Shown piece by piece: positions 32,202 through 42,664 of a DNA stretch of 64,000 nucleotides. Position 1 is the stretch's first letter. Every line of letters starts with the position of its first letter. Origin of the DNA: Callorhinus ursinus (taxonomy: Eukaryota > Chordata > Mammalia > Carnivora > Otariidae); the NCBI RefSeq assembly GCF_003265705.1, contig NW_020313168.1:5277862-5341861 (forward strand), read 5' to 3'. The notes beneath the pieces were generated by a model, which was not told where the DNA came from, did not search any database, and saw nothing but the letters and a program-made list of their open reading frames with translations. The position numbers and the translations under genes were made by a program.

Positions 32202-33988
32202 CTTCCCTATCAAAATACCATCAACATTTTTCACAGAGCTGGAACAAATAATCCTAAAATTTGTATGGAATGAGAAAAGACCCTGAACAGCCACAGGAAT
32301 GTCAAGAAAGAAACCAAAGCTGGTGGCATCACAATTCCGGACTTCAAGCTATATTACAAAGCTGCGATCATCAAGACAGCCTGGTACTGGCACAAAACAT
32401 AGTGGAATAGAATAGAGAACCCAGAAATGCACCCTCAACTCTATGGTCAACTCATCTTTGACAAAGCAGGAAAGAATGTCCAATGGAAAAAAGACAGTCT
32501 CTTCAACAAATGGTGTTGGGCAAATTGGGCAGCCATGTGCAGAAGAAGGAAACTGGACCATTTCCTTACACCGTACACAAAAATAGACTCAAAATAGATG
32601 AAAGACCTAAATGTGAGACAGGAATCCATCAAAATCCTAGAGGAGAACACAGGCAGCAACCTCTGTGACCTAAGCCACAGCAACTTCTTGCTAGACATGC
32701 CTCCAAAGGCAAGGGAAACAAAAGCAAGAATGAACTATTGGGACTTCATCAAGATAAAAAGCTTTTGCACAGCAAAGGAAACAGTCCACAAAACCAAAAG
32801 GCAACCTACAGAATGGGAGAAGATTTTTGCAAATGTTTTATCAGATAAAGGGTTAGAATCCAAAATCTATAAAGAACTCATCAAACTCAACACCCAAAGA
32901 ACAAATAATCCAATCAAGAAATAGGCAGAAGATTGGGGTACCTGGGTGGCTCAGTCGTTAAGCATCTGCCTTCGGCTCAGGTCATGATCCCGGGGTCCTG
33001 GGATCGAGCCCCGCGTCGGGCTCCCTGCTCGGCAGGAAGCCTGCTTCTCCCTCTCCCACTCCCCCTGCCTGTGTTCCTGCTCTCGCTCTCTCTCTCTCTC
33101 TCTCTGTCAAATAAATAAAATCCTAAAAAAAAATAGGCAGAAGACATGAACAGACATTTCTCTGAAGAAGATATACAAATGGCCAACAGACACATGAAAA
33201 AGTGCTCAACATCACTCAGCATCAGGGAAGTCCAAATCAAAACCTCAATGAGATACCACCTCACACCAGTCAGGATGGCTAAAATTAACAAATCAGGAAA
33301 TGACATGTTGGTGAGGATGCAGAGAAAGGAGAACCCTCCTACGCTGTTGGTGGGAATGCAAGCTGGTGCAGCCACTGTGGAAGACAGTATGGAGGTTCCT
33401 CAAAAAGTTAAAAAAATAGAGCTACCCTACAACCCAGCAATTGCACTACTAGGTATATACCCCAAAGATACAGATGTAGTGAAAAGAAGAGCCATATTCA
33501 CCCCAATGTTCATAGCAGCAATGTCCACAATAGTCAAACTGTGGAAAGAGCCCAGTTGTCCATCGACAGATAAATGGGTAAAGAAGATATGGTATATATA
33601 TGGAATGGAATATTACTCAGCCATCAAAAAATTGAAATCTTGCCTTTGCAAAAATGTGGATGGAACCAGAGGGTATTATGCTAAGTGAAATAAGTCAATC
33701 AGAGAAAGACAATTATCATATGATTTCACTCATATGTGCAATTTAAGAAACAAAACAGGAGCATAGAGGAAGGGAGAGAAAGATAAAATAGGACATAATC
33801 AGACAGGGAGACAAGCCATAAGAGACTCTTAACCATAGGAAACAAACTGAAGGTTGCTGGTGGAGGATGGAGTAACTGGGTGATGCCCATGATGTAATGA
33901 GCACTGGGTGTTATGTATATCACTGACCTCTACCTCTGAAACTAATAATACACTGTATGTTAGTTAACTGAATTTAAATTTTTTAAAA
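32202..33988 (+). mobile_element. 5'-truncated L1 (ORF2 3' end plus 3' end), plus strand
   Basis: TSD AAGGGAAGATTG at 32190-32201 and 33989-34000. The body starts in ORF2 (TATCAAAATACCATCAAC) and translates in pieces resembling the ORF2 C-terminal region (MYNYWDF-like [18 protein letters not shown] around 32730-32790, LLGIYPKD around 33450, [11 protein letters not shown] around 33600). Frameshifts and a SINE (32933-33130) break it, so it is inactive. The end has the carnivoran-type AATAATACACTGTATGTTAG and A-rich tail. It is the best preserved L1 in the window. Confidence 0.93.
32933..33130 (+). repeat. Can-SINE inserted in the L1, plus strand
   Basis: GGGGTACCTGGGTGGCTCAG head and (CT)n segment. 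Perfect 14-bp TSD AAATAGGCAGAAGA at 32919-32932 and 33131-33144. Confidence 0.95.
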
Positions 33989-34000
33989 AAGGGAAGATTG

Positions 34001-34632
34001 GTTATAGATCTTGCAATAAAAACTCCCACTTAGCATAAGATAGCAGCTAAAATCCCAAATACATTTTACTTTATCATTTAATCCACACAAATTATCAAAA
34101 TTTTTTGCCTGCTCAACATTTTTGTTTTAGTTTTATAAAACAAAGTTTCCATGACTTAAAAAGTTTAAAATCTTTGATTTGCAATTGTGCTATGACAGTA
34201 AATAAATTGCTATTACTTAGAGGCCTAAACAATTTTTTTTCCCTAAGCCTGTTTCTATAGGCAGACATACTTCAGTAATTTCACAGATTTGAAAGAAAAG
34301 GTTTTTTTAATTAGCATTTTTGTTAACATGTAGGGTACCCATAAAGTTTAATGTGTACAATGTGATGATTTGATATGTGTATATCTTGTAAAAGGCACAC
34401 AGAGTTGTAGAAAAATGGGAAATAGGTTTAATTGTTCTTCATTGTGTGATGTTATACTTCATAGCAGTTTGGTGGCAAATGTCAGAATATCTCATTGGGC
34501 CAGATGAGATCAATAAATTATGGGATCAATTGAGCAATATTTAATTTCACTGTGATGTTAGGAATATGCCCTAATAGCTTACATTCATTGGGTAAATTAT
34601 TTAAAACAGTGTTTTATTTTTTAAGTAATTTT
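34001..34632 (+). other. Intronic, mostly unclassified
   Basis: Contains AATGTGTACAATGTGATGAT (about 34350), an antisense L1 3' fragment. The rest is AT-rich and unclassified. Confidence 0.4.
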
Positions 34633-34750
34633 ATTTTTTTTTTAAGTAATTTTATTTTTAAGTAATCTCTACACCCAACGTGAGGCTTGAACCCACAACC
34701 CCAAGATCAAGAGTCTCATGCGCTGCCGACTGAGCCAGCCAGGCGCCCCA
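34633..34750 (-). repeat. Short old Can-SINE, minus strand
   Basis: AAGTAATCTCTACACCCAAC, GGCTTGAACCCACAACCCCA, GAGCCAGCCAGGCGCCCC. Confidence 0.9.
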
Positions 34751-34875
34751 AGATAGTGAATTCTAACTGAGGTATTTTGTTGTTCGCATGATGAGGAACA
34801 AATAGTTGTATTTTTCTTTGTGGGCAGTTGAAGTCAATTTATTGATTTGGACTCTTGGTTCAAAAGTTGTCCTTA

Positions 34876-35079
34876 GGGGCACCTGGGTGGCTCAGTTGTT
34901 AAGCGTCTGCCTTTGGCTCAGGTCATGATCCCAGGGTCCTGGGATCGAGCCCCGCGTCGGGCTCCCTGCTCTGTGGGGAGCCTGCTTCTCCCTCTCCCAC
35001 TCCCCCTGCTTGTGTTCCTTCTCTCGCTGTCTCTCTCTCTCTGTCAAATAAATAAATAAATAAAAATCTTAAAAAAAAT
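34876..35079 (+). repeat. Can-SINE, plus strand
   Basis: GGGGCACCTGGGTGGCTCAG to AAATAAATAAATAAATAAAA tail. Full length with CTCCCACTCCCCCTGCTTG. Confidence 0.94.
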
Positions 35080-35114
35080 ACTGAACTTGGATTACTGTTG
35101 GACATTCTAGACCA

Positions 35115-35460
35115 AACCTTATTTTTTTTCTTTATTTCTTTTTACTGTAGTGAAAAATATGTAACATTAAATTTATTATCCTACCATTTTTAAGCTTATA
35201 GTTCAGTAGTGTTAAGATCGCTAGAACTTTTTCTTCTTGCAAAACGGAAACTCTATACACTTTAAACACTAACTCCCTCTTCTCCCACTCATACCTTATG
35301 TTTTAAATATAATTTTGGAGATCTGTGTATGATGTGTTTTCTTTTTTTTCCCCTTTCCTGAGATGTAATTGACATTTAACATTGTGTCAGTTTAAGATGT
35401 ACAACGTGATGATGTGATATATGTCTGTCTTGTAAAATGATTACCACAAGATGTATCTTC
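35115..35460 (-). repeat. Old L1 3'-end relics, antisense
   Basis: AAATATGTAACATTAAATTT, TTCTTGCAAAACGGAAACTC and ACACTAACTCCCTCTTCTCC, then TGAGATGTAATTGACATTTA and GATGTACAACGTGATGATGT. These are typical antisense L1 3' segments. Confidence 0.6.
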
Positions 35461-35516
35461 TTAAATCCCACAAAGAAATTGAATATGAATTTTGGTTAAG
35501 AAATTATAGCTAACTT

Positions 35517-35692
35517 GGGGCGCCTGGGCGGCTCAGTCGGTTGAGCATCCGACTCTTGATTTTGGCTCAGTTCATGATCTCAGGGTCGTAAGACTGAGCT
35601 CTGTGTTGGGTTCCATGCTAGGTGTGGAGCCTGCTTAAGAGTCTCTCTCTCCCTCTCCCTTGGCCCCTCCCTCCCCCCCTCAAAAAATAAAT
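35517..35692 (+). repeat. Older Can-SINE, plus strand
   Basis: GGGGCGCCTGGGCGGCTCAG head. TSD AAGAAATTATAGCTA at 35498-35512 and 35693-35707, perfect. Confidence 0.95.
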
Positions 35693-35707
35693 AAGAAATT
35701 ATAGCTA

Positions 35708-36618
35708 GCTAATAATGAAAAACTTGCAGTTTATCCATTAGTCATATATGTCCGTATTAGCAAACAGGCAAAGTATTGTAGTATAGCTCTTTTTCCCTAC
35801 CATTTCTGATTTTAGAGCATGGTTCATGCTAAGAAGTAAAAATGTGCACAAGCTGTCCAAAAGGTGTTTTTTTCAGGAACTGTTAGTGTGTTAGGTGTTA
35901 CTGTCTGCTGATATGGTAGCTATACAAGACTCTGCACTGGTTCATCCCTTTAGACAGCTGGGGCAAATAGACAGAAAGCTTTATCCAGGCTGCAGATGGC
36001 GGATTTGTTCTGTCTCACTAGCCTAACTAGGACAAGTTATTAGACGTGTCCATTTCAAAAGAAAGCAACAAGCCAGCTTTTGGTTGCCTTAAGCTCATTT
36101 TTTCTTTTAACTGGTAAGGTACTTTTATTTTAAGTGCACCAAGGGAGATCATCTTTTCAAAGGAATTTTGTACCAACTCTGCTACTGAAATGAAAAGTCC
36201 TTTTTTCATCTCTCAAATATTGACCCTAATTTTAAATCTTTGTATATTTGTGTTCTTGATTTTTAATGTAAGGCAAAACTACAATTAGCTTTATACTGCT
36301 TTCTTGGTAATTTCTTCTCTTTTAATATTACGGCAAAAAAAAAAAAGCCATTTCCAAAAGAACCCTATCACCACCTTTAACCCTAGGTCCCCCAAGTCAT
36401 TAGTGTTCTCCTCTTGCTGGGATCAATCACTACCACCTGTAAGTTGATTTTCTGTCTGGATTTCATTGTCCCTTCATCTCTCACCTGACGGTTCACACAT
36501 GCTAGAAACTCAGCATGTCCCATACTGAACTGAACCGTATAGCTCCAGACACCAAACCTGCTTCTCTCCATTCTTTATTCATGTCTTGGGCAAGCCATCC
36601 ATCAGTGTAAAATCTTTT
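35708..36618 (+). other. Intronic, no feature seen
   Basis: About 900 bp without a recognised transposon. Short minus-strand frames (36209-36027, 36571-36383) have no known domain. Confidence 0.45.
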
Positions 36619-36721
36619 TATTTTATTTTATTTTAGGAATTTCTATCCCCAACGTGGGGCTCAAACTCACGACATGGGAATCAAGAGTCACACGCTCTAC
36701 CAACTGAGCCAGCGAGGCTCC
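36619..36721 (-). repeat. Short old Can-SINE, minus strand
   Basis: GGGGCTCAAACTCACGACAT, CACACGCTCTACCAACTGAG, CCAGCGAGGCTCCC. Diverged. Confidence 0.85.
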
Positions 36722-37307
36722 CAAAAATCTTTACCTTTTAAAATTTCAACTAATGTATAATAAATATATAATCTCTAATGTATAGAAGATATATTTTGGT
36801 AAGGTTCAATAGTAAATGACTTAATTATTTGAGATGGCTGTTTCTACTTAAGGCAACTGGGCACCTCCCCCCTCTATAAATTATGCACTTGGAAAATAGG
36901 GCTTGCAAGTGCTCGACATAAATAATTGATAATTAAGCTTTTCTAAGTGATGAACTTCACTGTTGTATCACTGCAGATGGCTGCCGTTTGTATTTTTCAG
37001 TTTTGGTGGAGGAACTCGTGAAAGTTCCTCAGTGATAGATTTCGGCTGCTTTTACTCTCAAATAATGTTTTCCTACTTGTTGTTTAATTAAAGAATTGCC
37101 TCACTTTGTGGTGAGTGATTTTATCCACATTGCTTTGTGTAATAAGTGTTTCTAGACTAAAGCTCCATGGGAAGAAAACCCAAGAATGAATATTTGGTTC
37201 AGTTTTTCTGTTAGAATTTTCTTCTCTGTCTTCCTTCCTGTGGCTTCTTCACAGGCTGAAAGTGCTGAATCTCGTTTTTAGTTTGCAGTAAACTTTCTCT
37301 CTCTCTT
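36722..37307 (+). other. Intronic, repeat-free
   Basis: AT-rich with a TTGTTTAATTAAAG homeodomain-like motif near 37080. No transposon recognised; possible conserved non-coding sequence, unproven. Confidence 0.4.
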
Positions 37308-37506
37308 TTTTTTTAAGATTTTATTTATTTATTTATTTGAGAGAGCGAGAATGAGAGAGAGAGAGAGCACATGAAAGGGGAAGGGTCAGAGGGAGAAGCA
37401 GACTCCCTGCTGAGCAGGGAGCCCGGCGTGGGACTCAGTCCCGGGACCCCAGGATCATGACCTGAGCTGAAGGCAGTCGCTTAACCGACTGAGCCACCCA
37501 GGCGCC
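37308..37506 (-). repeat. Can-SINE, minus strand
   Basis: TTTAAGATTTTATTTATTTA start, GAGCCACCCAGGCGCC end. The flanking TGCAGTAAACTTTC occurs on both sides as TSD. Confidence 0.94.
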
Positions 37507-38726
37507 TGCAGTAAACTTTCAACAAAAGTTGAAATTGGTTTGGAAAATGTATCTATACCCTCACCGTGTGACAGATGACGATGAAGCCTCTCACTGTTTC
37601 AGAAGTTCTTTGGGTTAATCCAGGAATTGGGGTATGTGAGGAGAGCCTTGAGAAGGCGTTTTGTGACATAAGTCCTTCCCTTCGGATGGCTTACCTTCCT
37701 GGGAGTATTTAGATTATAGAAATTTGGGTTAAGAGGCATTCATTTAGTCATCGAGGTTGGAAAGTATTCCCGAACGGAATTCGCAGCGTTACCTAGGCCT
37801 CCCATGGTGACTTACCAGTGCTGTCATGTCCTGGCACAGTTCCTCGTCTGTCCGGGGGGCGAGGCAGACGGGGATTCTGACCCCTGGCTGCTGATCGCCT
37901 CTAGTTATTATAGTGTTAGAAATATCCCTGCCTCCTGGCTAGTCAGGGTGGGGCAAAGAGCACCTGCCGTAACTGACATCCCTGAAACCCTGGCCATTCA
38001 CAGTTAATGAATTTGAGACTGAGGGTGTGTGTACACGTGTGTGTGCATGCAGGTGTATCTGTATCATAGCACTGAACTATTGTCCTGTTAAACTCCATAA
38101 TCTGTGTGGCAATTGGTAGGTAAAGGCAAGGACAGCTGTATTATTTACATTCGTATTTTCCTGTTAACAATCATTTTGAAGCACATATGAAAAAGGAAGA
38201 GCCTTCACTGGAAAGGGTTATAGAGGTATATACGTAGTGGTAGGCAGGTACTGAGACTTCTGTGTATAGGTACGAGCTGGCTTAGGAAAATCCAGGCAAA
38301 GAAATGTATGTGTGTGTATACAGGCTGATACCTGTAGTTAAGATTCCTGAATATACAGAGGATAGAAAGTAACCACTTCAAGTTTAAGGGGAAAAAAAAA
38401 AACAGGAACAAAATACATGTATATGTTCATGAATGTGCACTGAGGGGCCTTCTGGTCTTTTGGCGGATGGTATTATAGACAGATCATGACAAGGATTCAA
38501 TTAATAATGTTAAAAGGAAAATTGATCTATTTATGTTGGGTATCTTGGGTTCTCACTGCTATGATTTTGCTTATTTTGTGCCACTGTCCCAAATCCAGAG
38601 ACAATTCTCTTGGGGTTACCAGTTACACTAATTATTTGTTTGAAGGGTTAACATTTTTGAGTTGGCTTTTTTACTTGGTTTAGTGTGACTGGTTTCTGTT
38701 TGATGTTTCTGTCTCTCCCGGTCTAG
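37507..38726 (+). other. RNF157: End of RNF157 intron 1, repeat-poor
   Basis: About 1.2 kb upstream of exon 2 without a recognised transposon. Holds a (TG)n-like stretch near 38025-38050, and a pyrimidine-rich tract and TAG acceptor directly before exon 2. Confidence 0.6.
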
Positions 38727-38845
38727 GAAGCTATTTTGCCAGCCACTTCATTATGGGAGGAGAGAAGTTTGACTCCACGCACCCTGAGGGTTACCTATTT
38801 GGAGAGAACAGTGATCTGAACTTCCTGGGGAACAGACCAGTAACG
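38727..38845 (+). CDS. RNF157: RNF157 exon 2
   Basis: The acceptor GTCTAG ends at 38726. GA completes the split Gly codon from exon 1. The exon then reads SYFASHFIMGGEKFDSTHPE, GYLFGENSDLNFLGNRP, V, T. This matches the start of the conserved substrate-binding domain shared by RNF157 and MGRN1 (human RNF157 has RPVVFPY at the junction, from memory). Two donors are possible: GTAACG at 38840 (exon ends 38839 at RP) or GTATGG at 38846 (exon ends 38845 at RPVT). The second scores better by eye (G at -1 and +5) and is used here. Both keep phase 0. Confidence 0.93.
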
Positions 38846-39044
38846 GTATGGTGATAACCTGTTTACTTCCAGGTGGGGCTTCGGTGGCCAATTCAAACAG
38901 TCTTATAAAAATAAAGTTTGTAATCACTGGCTCAGCAGTGTCTATAGCTTGGTGTGAGTTGAGAGGGGCCCTGGGAGCCAGACGACAGCCCCTTTGCTGG
39001 CAGTGGGTCTCTTGTCACTAGAGGCTGACCTGTGGAAGGGCTGC

Positions 39045-39358
39045 TGGAGTCTGCCTAAGGGTGAGGACATGTCACATGCTCTGGCTGTCCTACGGATTCT
39101 TGTCTCTGCCTAAATGCCACCTCCACAGACAGCCCTCCCTCCCAGCTCTGCTAGCGCATCCTCACCTTGCTTTTTTCCTTCTTCATAGCACCTTAACAGC
39201 ATATAGGCTTTTATTTCTGTCTTGCCCTGTTTATTATCTGCCTTCTCTTTTAGAATGTAAACTTCACAGGACAGGAGGTGTTTTTACTGTTGCACCCCAG
39301 CACCTAGAACAAAGCCTGGTACATACTGACAAGCCCTTAAAGATTTGTTGAATGAATG
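39045..39358 (+). repeat. L2 LINE 3' end, plus strand
   Basis: TGCCTAAATGCCACCTCCAC, TTTAGAATGTAAACTTCACA, GACAGGAGGTGTTTTTACTG, CACCCCAGCACCTAGAACAA, CTTAAAGATTTGTTGAATGA: the characteristic order of the L2 3' end. Confidence 0.9.
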
Positions 39359-39589
39359 ACCGAAAAGTTTTCCCTTGATATCTGAATTGATATTAGACTA
39401 TGTCTCTGTTCATTCAACTCATTCCATAAACTCTTATGGAGCAACCTCTCTGCACCCAGCTGAGGCTTCGGAAGAATGGCTGCCATATGGCTTGTGAGTA
39501 GCCGCTGTGAGCCAAGGAAGGTCCTCGAGACTTTTCAGACATTATTCCTAATCTTCATAAGGAACCACCTGACAGATTTATCATTATTC

Positions 39590-39839
39590 CTTTTTTTTTT
39601 TAAGTAAGCTTTATGCCTAACGTGTGAGACTTGAACTTACCATCCCGAGGTCAAGAGTCTTGTTCTCGGGTATTAAGGAGGGCACTTGTGATGAGCTCCA
39701 GGTGTTGTATGTAAGTGGTGAATCACGAAATCCTACACCTGAAACTAATATTACACTGTGTTAACAACTGGGATTTAAATAAAAACTTGAAAAAAATAAA
39801 AGTCATGTGCTCTACCGACTGATCCAGCTAGGCGCCCCA
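39590..39839 (-). repeat. Short old Can-SINE, minus strand, split by an L1 end
   Basis: AAGTAAGCTTTATGCCTAAC to GAGGTCAAGAGTC on the left, and AAGTCATGTGCTCTACCGAC to CCAGCTAGGCGCCCC on the right. Together they make one short SINE. Confidence 0.9.
39663..39800 (+). repeat. L1 3'-terminal fragment inside the SINE, plus strand
   Basis: GTGATGAGCTCCAGGTGTTG, ACACCTGAAACTAATATTAC, GGGATTTAAATAAAAACTTG and A-rich tail: the last about 130 bp of a carnivoran-type L1. Confidence 0.88.
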
Positions 39840-40289
39840 GAAGGTTTATTATTTACCCCATTTTATAAGAGGGAGACCTGAGGTTCCAAGAAACGAGTAA
39901 TGACAATACTAGCGTTTGCGAAGCGCATGCTATGTTCCAGGCACTGTTCTAAGTGTTTACATGAAGTTTTCCCAAAGTCAAATAACCAGGTCCGCATGGC
40001 CGAAGATCAGTAACTTTTCCACTGCTTCTCATTGCTTCAACATATCCTGCCTTCCTCCAGAAGCTCCCAGTGTATGGGGCAGACGAAACATAGGAACAGG
40101 AAATGTCTGAATAGCAGCAGAGGTCTGAAGTGATGGGATGCTGTGGGGCTTGAGAGCGGGAGAGGAAGACGGCGTGCACAGGTTGCTGGTGCTGAGGAGA
40201 GGTGGAGGGCGTTGAGCGAGGCTTTGGAGATGCCTGGGTTTTCACCAGTGGGGTGGGGAAGGGGCTTTGCAGGAGAGAGGTGCTGAGGA

Positions 40290-40560
40290 CGGGCCTAAAA
40301 GCGTCCCCATTGTTGTTGAATCAGCAAACATTTACCAAGCAGCTGCTATGTGCCAGGTACTGTGATAGGCGCTGGGGATACAAAGCTGAAATGAGCATGA
40401 TTTGTTTCTCCCTGGAACAAATAAAGAAGCCAGTCTGGCGGGAGTGGACGTTTCCTGATGGCGAAACACGATTGGAAAGGTAGGTGGGGGACTCCATTAC
40501 CTCCAGAGGTTTTTGACTCGTTCCTGTAGGCTGTGGGGAATAGTGAAGATTTTTAGGCAG
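40290..40560 (+). repeat. Diverged LINE2-like sequence
   Basis: CTGCTATGTGCCAGGTACTG, GGCGCTGGGGATACAAAGCT and GTAGGCTGTGGGGAATAGTG are segments of an old dispersed mammalian repeat. Confidence 0.5.
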
Positions 40561-40739
40561 ATAAGTGACCTGGAGAATTTTTTTTTTTTTTTTAATGATA
40601 TGTTTCCACTGTTTTTTTCTTTTGTATCTGGAGTGACCCCCTCCTCTCATTCACAGTTCAGGAGTGCTTTCAAAATGCCCCATCCTTTCTGCTTCACGTT
40701 TAGTCCTGCCAACTAATGCTCATCAAATGTCTGCTCTTT

Positions 40740-40935
40740 TTTTTTTTTTTTTAAGGTTTTATTTATTTATTTGACAGAGACACAGTGAGAGAGGGAACAC
40801 AGCAGGGGGAGTGGGAGAGGGAGAAGCAGGCTCTCTGCGGAGCAGGGAGCCCGATGCGGGGCTCGATCCCAGGACCCTGGGATCATGACCTGAGCCGAAG
40901 GCAGACACTTAACGACCGAGCCACCCAGGCGCCCC
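40740..40935 (-). repeat. Can-SINE, minus strand
   Basis: Perfect 15-bp TSD AAATGTCTGCTCTTT at 40725-40739 and 40936-40950. Confidence 0.95.
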
Positions 40936-40999
40936 AAATGTCTGCTCTTTGATTTTGTTACTCTGCCTTAGCAATTAGAGTAGAGGGATCTTTCTTTTT

Positions 41000-41214
41000 T
41001 TTTTTTAATTTTTTATTGTTATGTTAATCACCATATATTACATCATTAGTTTTTGATGCAGTGTTCCATGATTCATTGTTTGTTCATAACACCCAGTGCA
41101 CCATGCAAAACGTGCCCTCCTCAATACCCATCACCAGGCTAACCCATCCCCCCACCCCCCTACCCTCTAGAACCCTCAGTTTGTTTTTCAGAGTCCATCA
41201 TCTCTCATGGTTCG
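41000..41214 (-). repeat. L1 3'-terminal fragment, antisense
   Basis: Poly-T then TTTTTATTGTTATGTTAATC, ACACCCAGTGCACCATGCAA, CCCATCACCAGGCTAACCC, CAGAGTCCATCATCTCTCAT: antisense 3' untranslated part of a carnivoran-type L1. TSD GGGATCTTTCTTTTT at 40985-40999 and 41215-41229. Confidence 0.9.
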
Positions 41215-41230
41215 GGGATCTTTCTTTTTT

Positions 41231-41774
41231 GATAGAGCCAGTAAGAATTTTGCCTCCCTCCGCGGGAGTCAGCTCGTGCTTGGAAAACGGCCCTTTCTTC
41301 TTATGGGGACTTGCCATTTGCATCGGTTACTCCTTTTCTGTTTCCTTCCCTCTGGTGTCAGAATAGGGTTTTTGTTTTGTTTTGTTTTTAATTTTGAACT
41401 TTTCAGGCCATAGAGATTATTTAAAGACAAATAAATGCTTCCCTGGGGTCATTTGGAGGTTTCTGCAGGCTGGCATACCTTCCCAGTTCAGTTGCCTCGT
41501 TGACACTTCTCTGTGAACCCGTGAGAGACTGAGCTCCTCCCGAAGCCCTGAGCAGCTTTGACCTTACACTTGAGACTTTTTCCCAAGGAGTGTCAACACT
41601 GGACTTTTTTTTGTTGTTTCTATGTAGTCATCATTAAATATGCTTGATGCTGTACCAAGCAAATGTTTCCAAAAGACATCAAATCAGAGTAACTTCGAAT
41701 AGGCAGCTCGAACTGTAGTATACGGAGTGAACGTGGCACGTTCCCTTTTCTTTCCCCACACGTTATTCCATAGT
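41231..41774 (+). other. Intronic, no feature seen
   Basis: No transposon or exon recognised. Confidence 0.4.
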
Positions 41775-41975
41775 GGTAACAGCGAACATTTACGGGACAC
41801 TTCCTGTTTGCAAGGCCTGGTTGTTCTAAGCTCTTCATCTGTGTCCTCTCATTTTGCCCTCACACCCTGATGAGGAAGGTCCTTATTGGACAGATGAGGA
41901 ACATGGGCACCAGGAATTTAAACAAGGATCAGCAAGCCTGTAAGTGGTTGAATCAGGATTTGAACCCAGCAGTCC
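41775..41975 (-). repeat. MIR relic, minus strand
   Basis: CACACCCTGATGAGGAAGGT, GGACAGATGAGGAACATGGG, AGCAAGCCTGTAAGTGGTTG and CAGGATTTGAACCC. Confidence 0.75.
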
Positions 41976-42426
41976 AGCTCCAGAGGCTGAAGCGCTCTGT
42001 TGTTGCTGCTCGTCAGGGCGTGTGTGCTCAGGATCTCTGTCCACATCATGTCGGTGAGTCTGTCCAAGTAGGTCATCAAGTACGAATTGTGAGATGCGGA
42101 GAGAGATCTAAAAGTAGACCTAGTGGCAGGGACATGATCTCTTGGAGTATCTCTTGGGAGAGCTGCTATGTGGTATGTAATTCCATCTGCCGCTGTGACC
42201 TCTGTGTTTTGCTGTTACTGCACATCACACCTGGTTAGGGGACGGCCCAGAGATTGGGGATGGACTTGTAGCTTGATTTCTGAGGAATGGACTTCTACTC
42301 TCTAGAAACATGTCCCTGGGGTCAATAGCTGGGCATCCGGTTGCAGAAGAGAGAAAACAGCCTTTTAAAGGCATCAAGCAGCTCCTCCCCGAGAGTGTGA
42401 AGATAGGGAGAGGAAGATGTTGAAAT
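41976..42426 (+). other. Intronic, no feature seen
   Basis: Unclassified. The 122-codon frame that runs through the MIR (41870-42238) is chance. Confidence 0.4.
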
Positions 42427-42441
42427 AAATTGTTATATAAA

Positions 42442-42649
42442 GGGGCACCTGGGTGGCTCAGCTGGTTAAGCGACTGCCTTCGGCTCAGGTCATGATCCTG
42501 GAGTCCCGGGATCAAGTCCCGCATCGGGCTCCCTGCTCCCTGCTCAGCGGGGAGTCTGCTTCTCCCTCTGACCCTCTTCCCTCTCGTGCTCTCTCTCTCT
42601 CTCTCTCTCTCATTTTCTCTCTCTCAAATAAATAAATAAAAATCTTAAA
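42442..42649 (+). repeat. Can-SINE, plus strand
   Basis: TSD AAATTGTTATATAAA at 42427-42441 and 42650-42664. CTCCCTGCTCCCTGCTCAG shows a small internal duplication, and the CT run is long. Confidence 0.95.
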
Positions 42650-42664
42650 AAATTGTTATATAAA

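Larger units (their letters stand above)
17474..38726 (+). other. RNF157: RNF157 intron 1 (about 21.3 kb, phase 1)
   Basis: Bounded by GTGAGG (17474) and a pyrimidine-rich TCTGTCTCTCCCGGTCTAG acceptor ending at 38726. The first 380 bp are still CpG island. The rest is heavily loaded with SINEs and old L1, itemised separately. No additional coding exon was recognised in it. Confidence 0.9.
39470..39990 (-). repeat. MIR-like relics, minus strand, split by a SINE
   Basis: CAGACATTATTCCTAATCTT left of the SINE and CCCCATTTTATAAGAGGGAG, CTATGTTCCAGGCACTGTTC right of it. Probably one MIR plus a second partial copy. Confidence 0.55.

Noticed and set aside
33146..33688. 180-codon plus-strand frame as a host gene
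   Set aside because: It is the frameshifted C-terminal part of L1 ORF2 in the 32202-33988 element.
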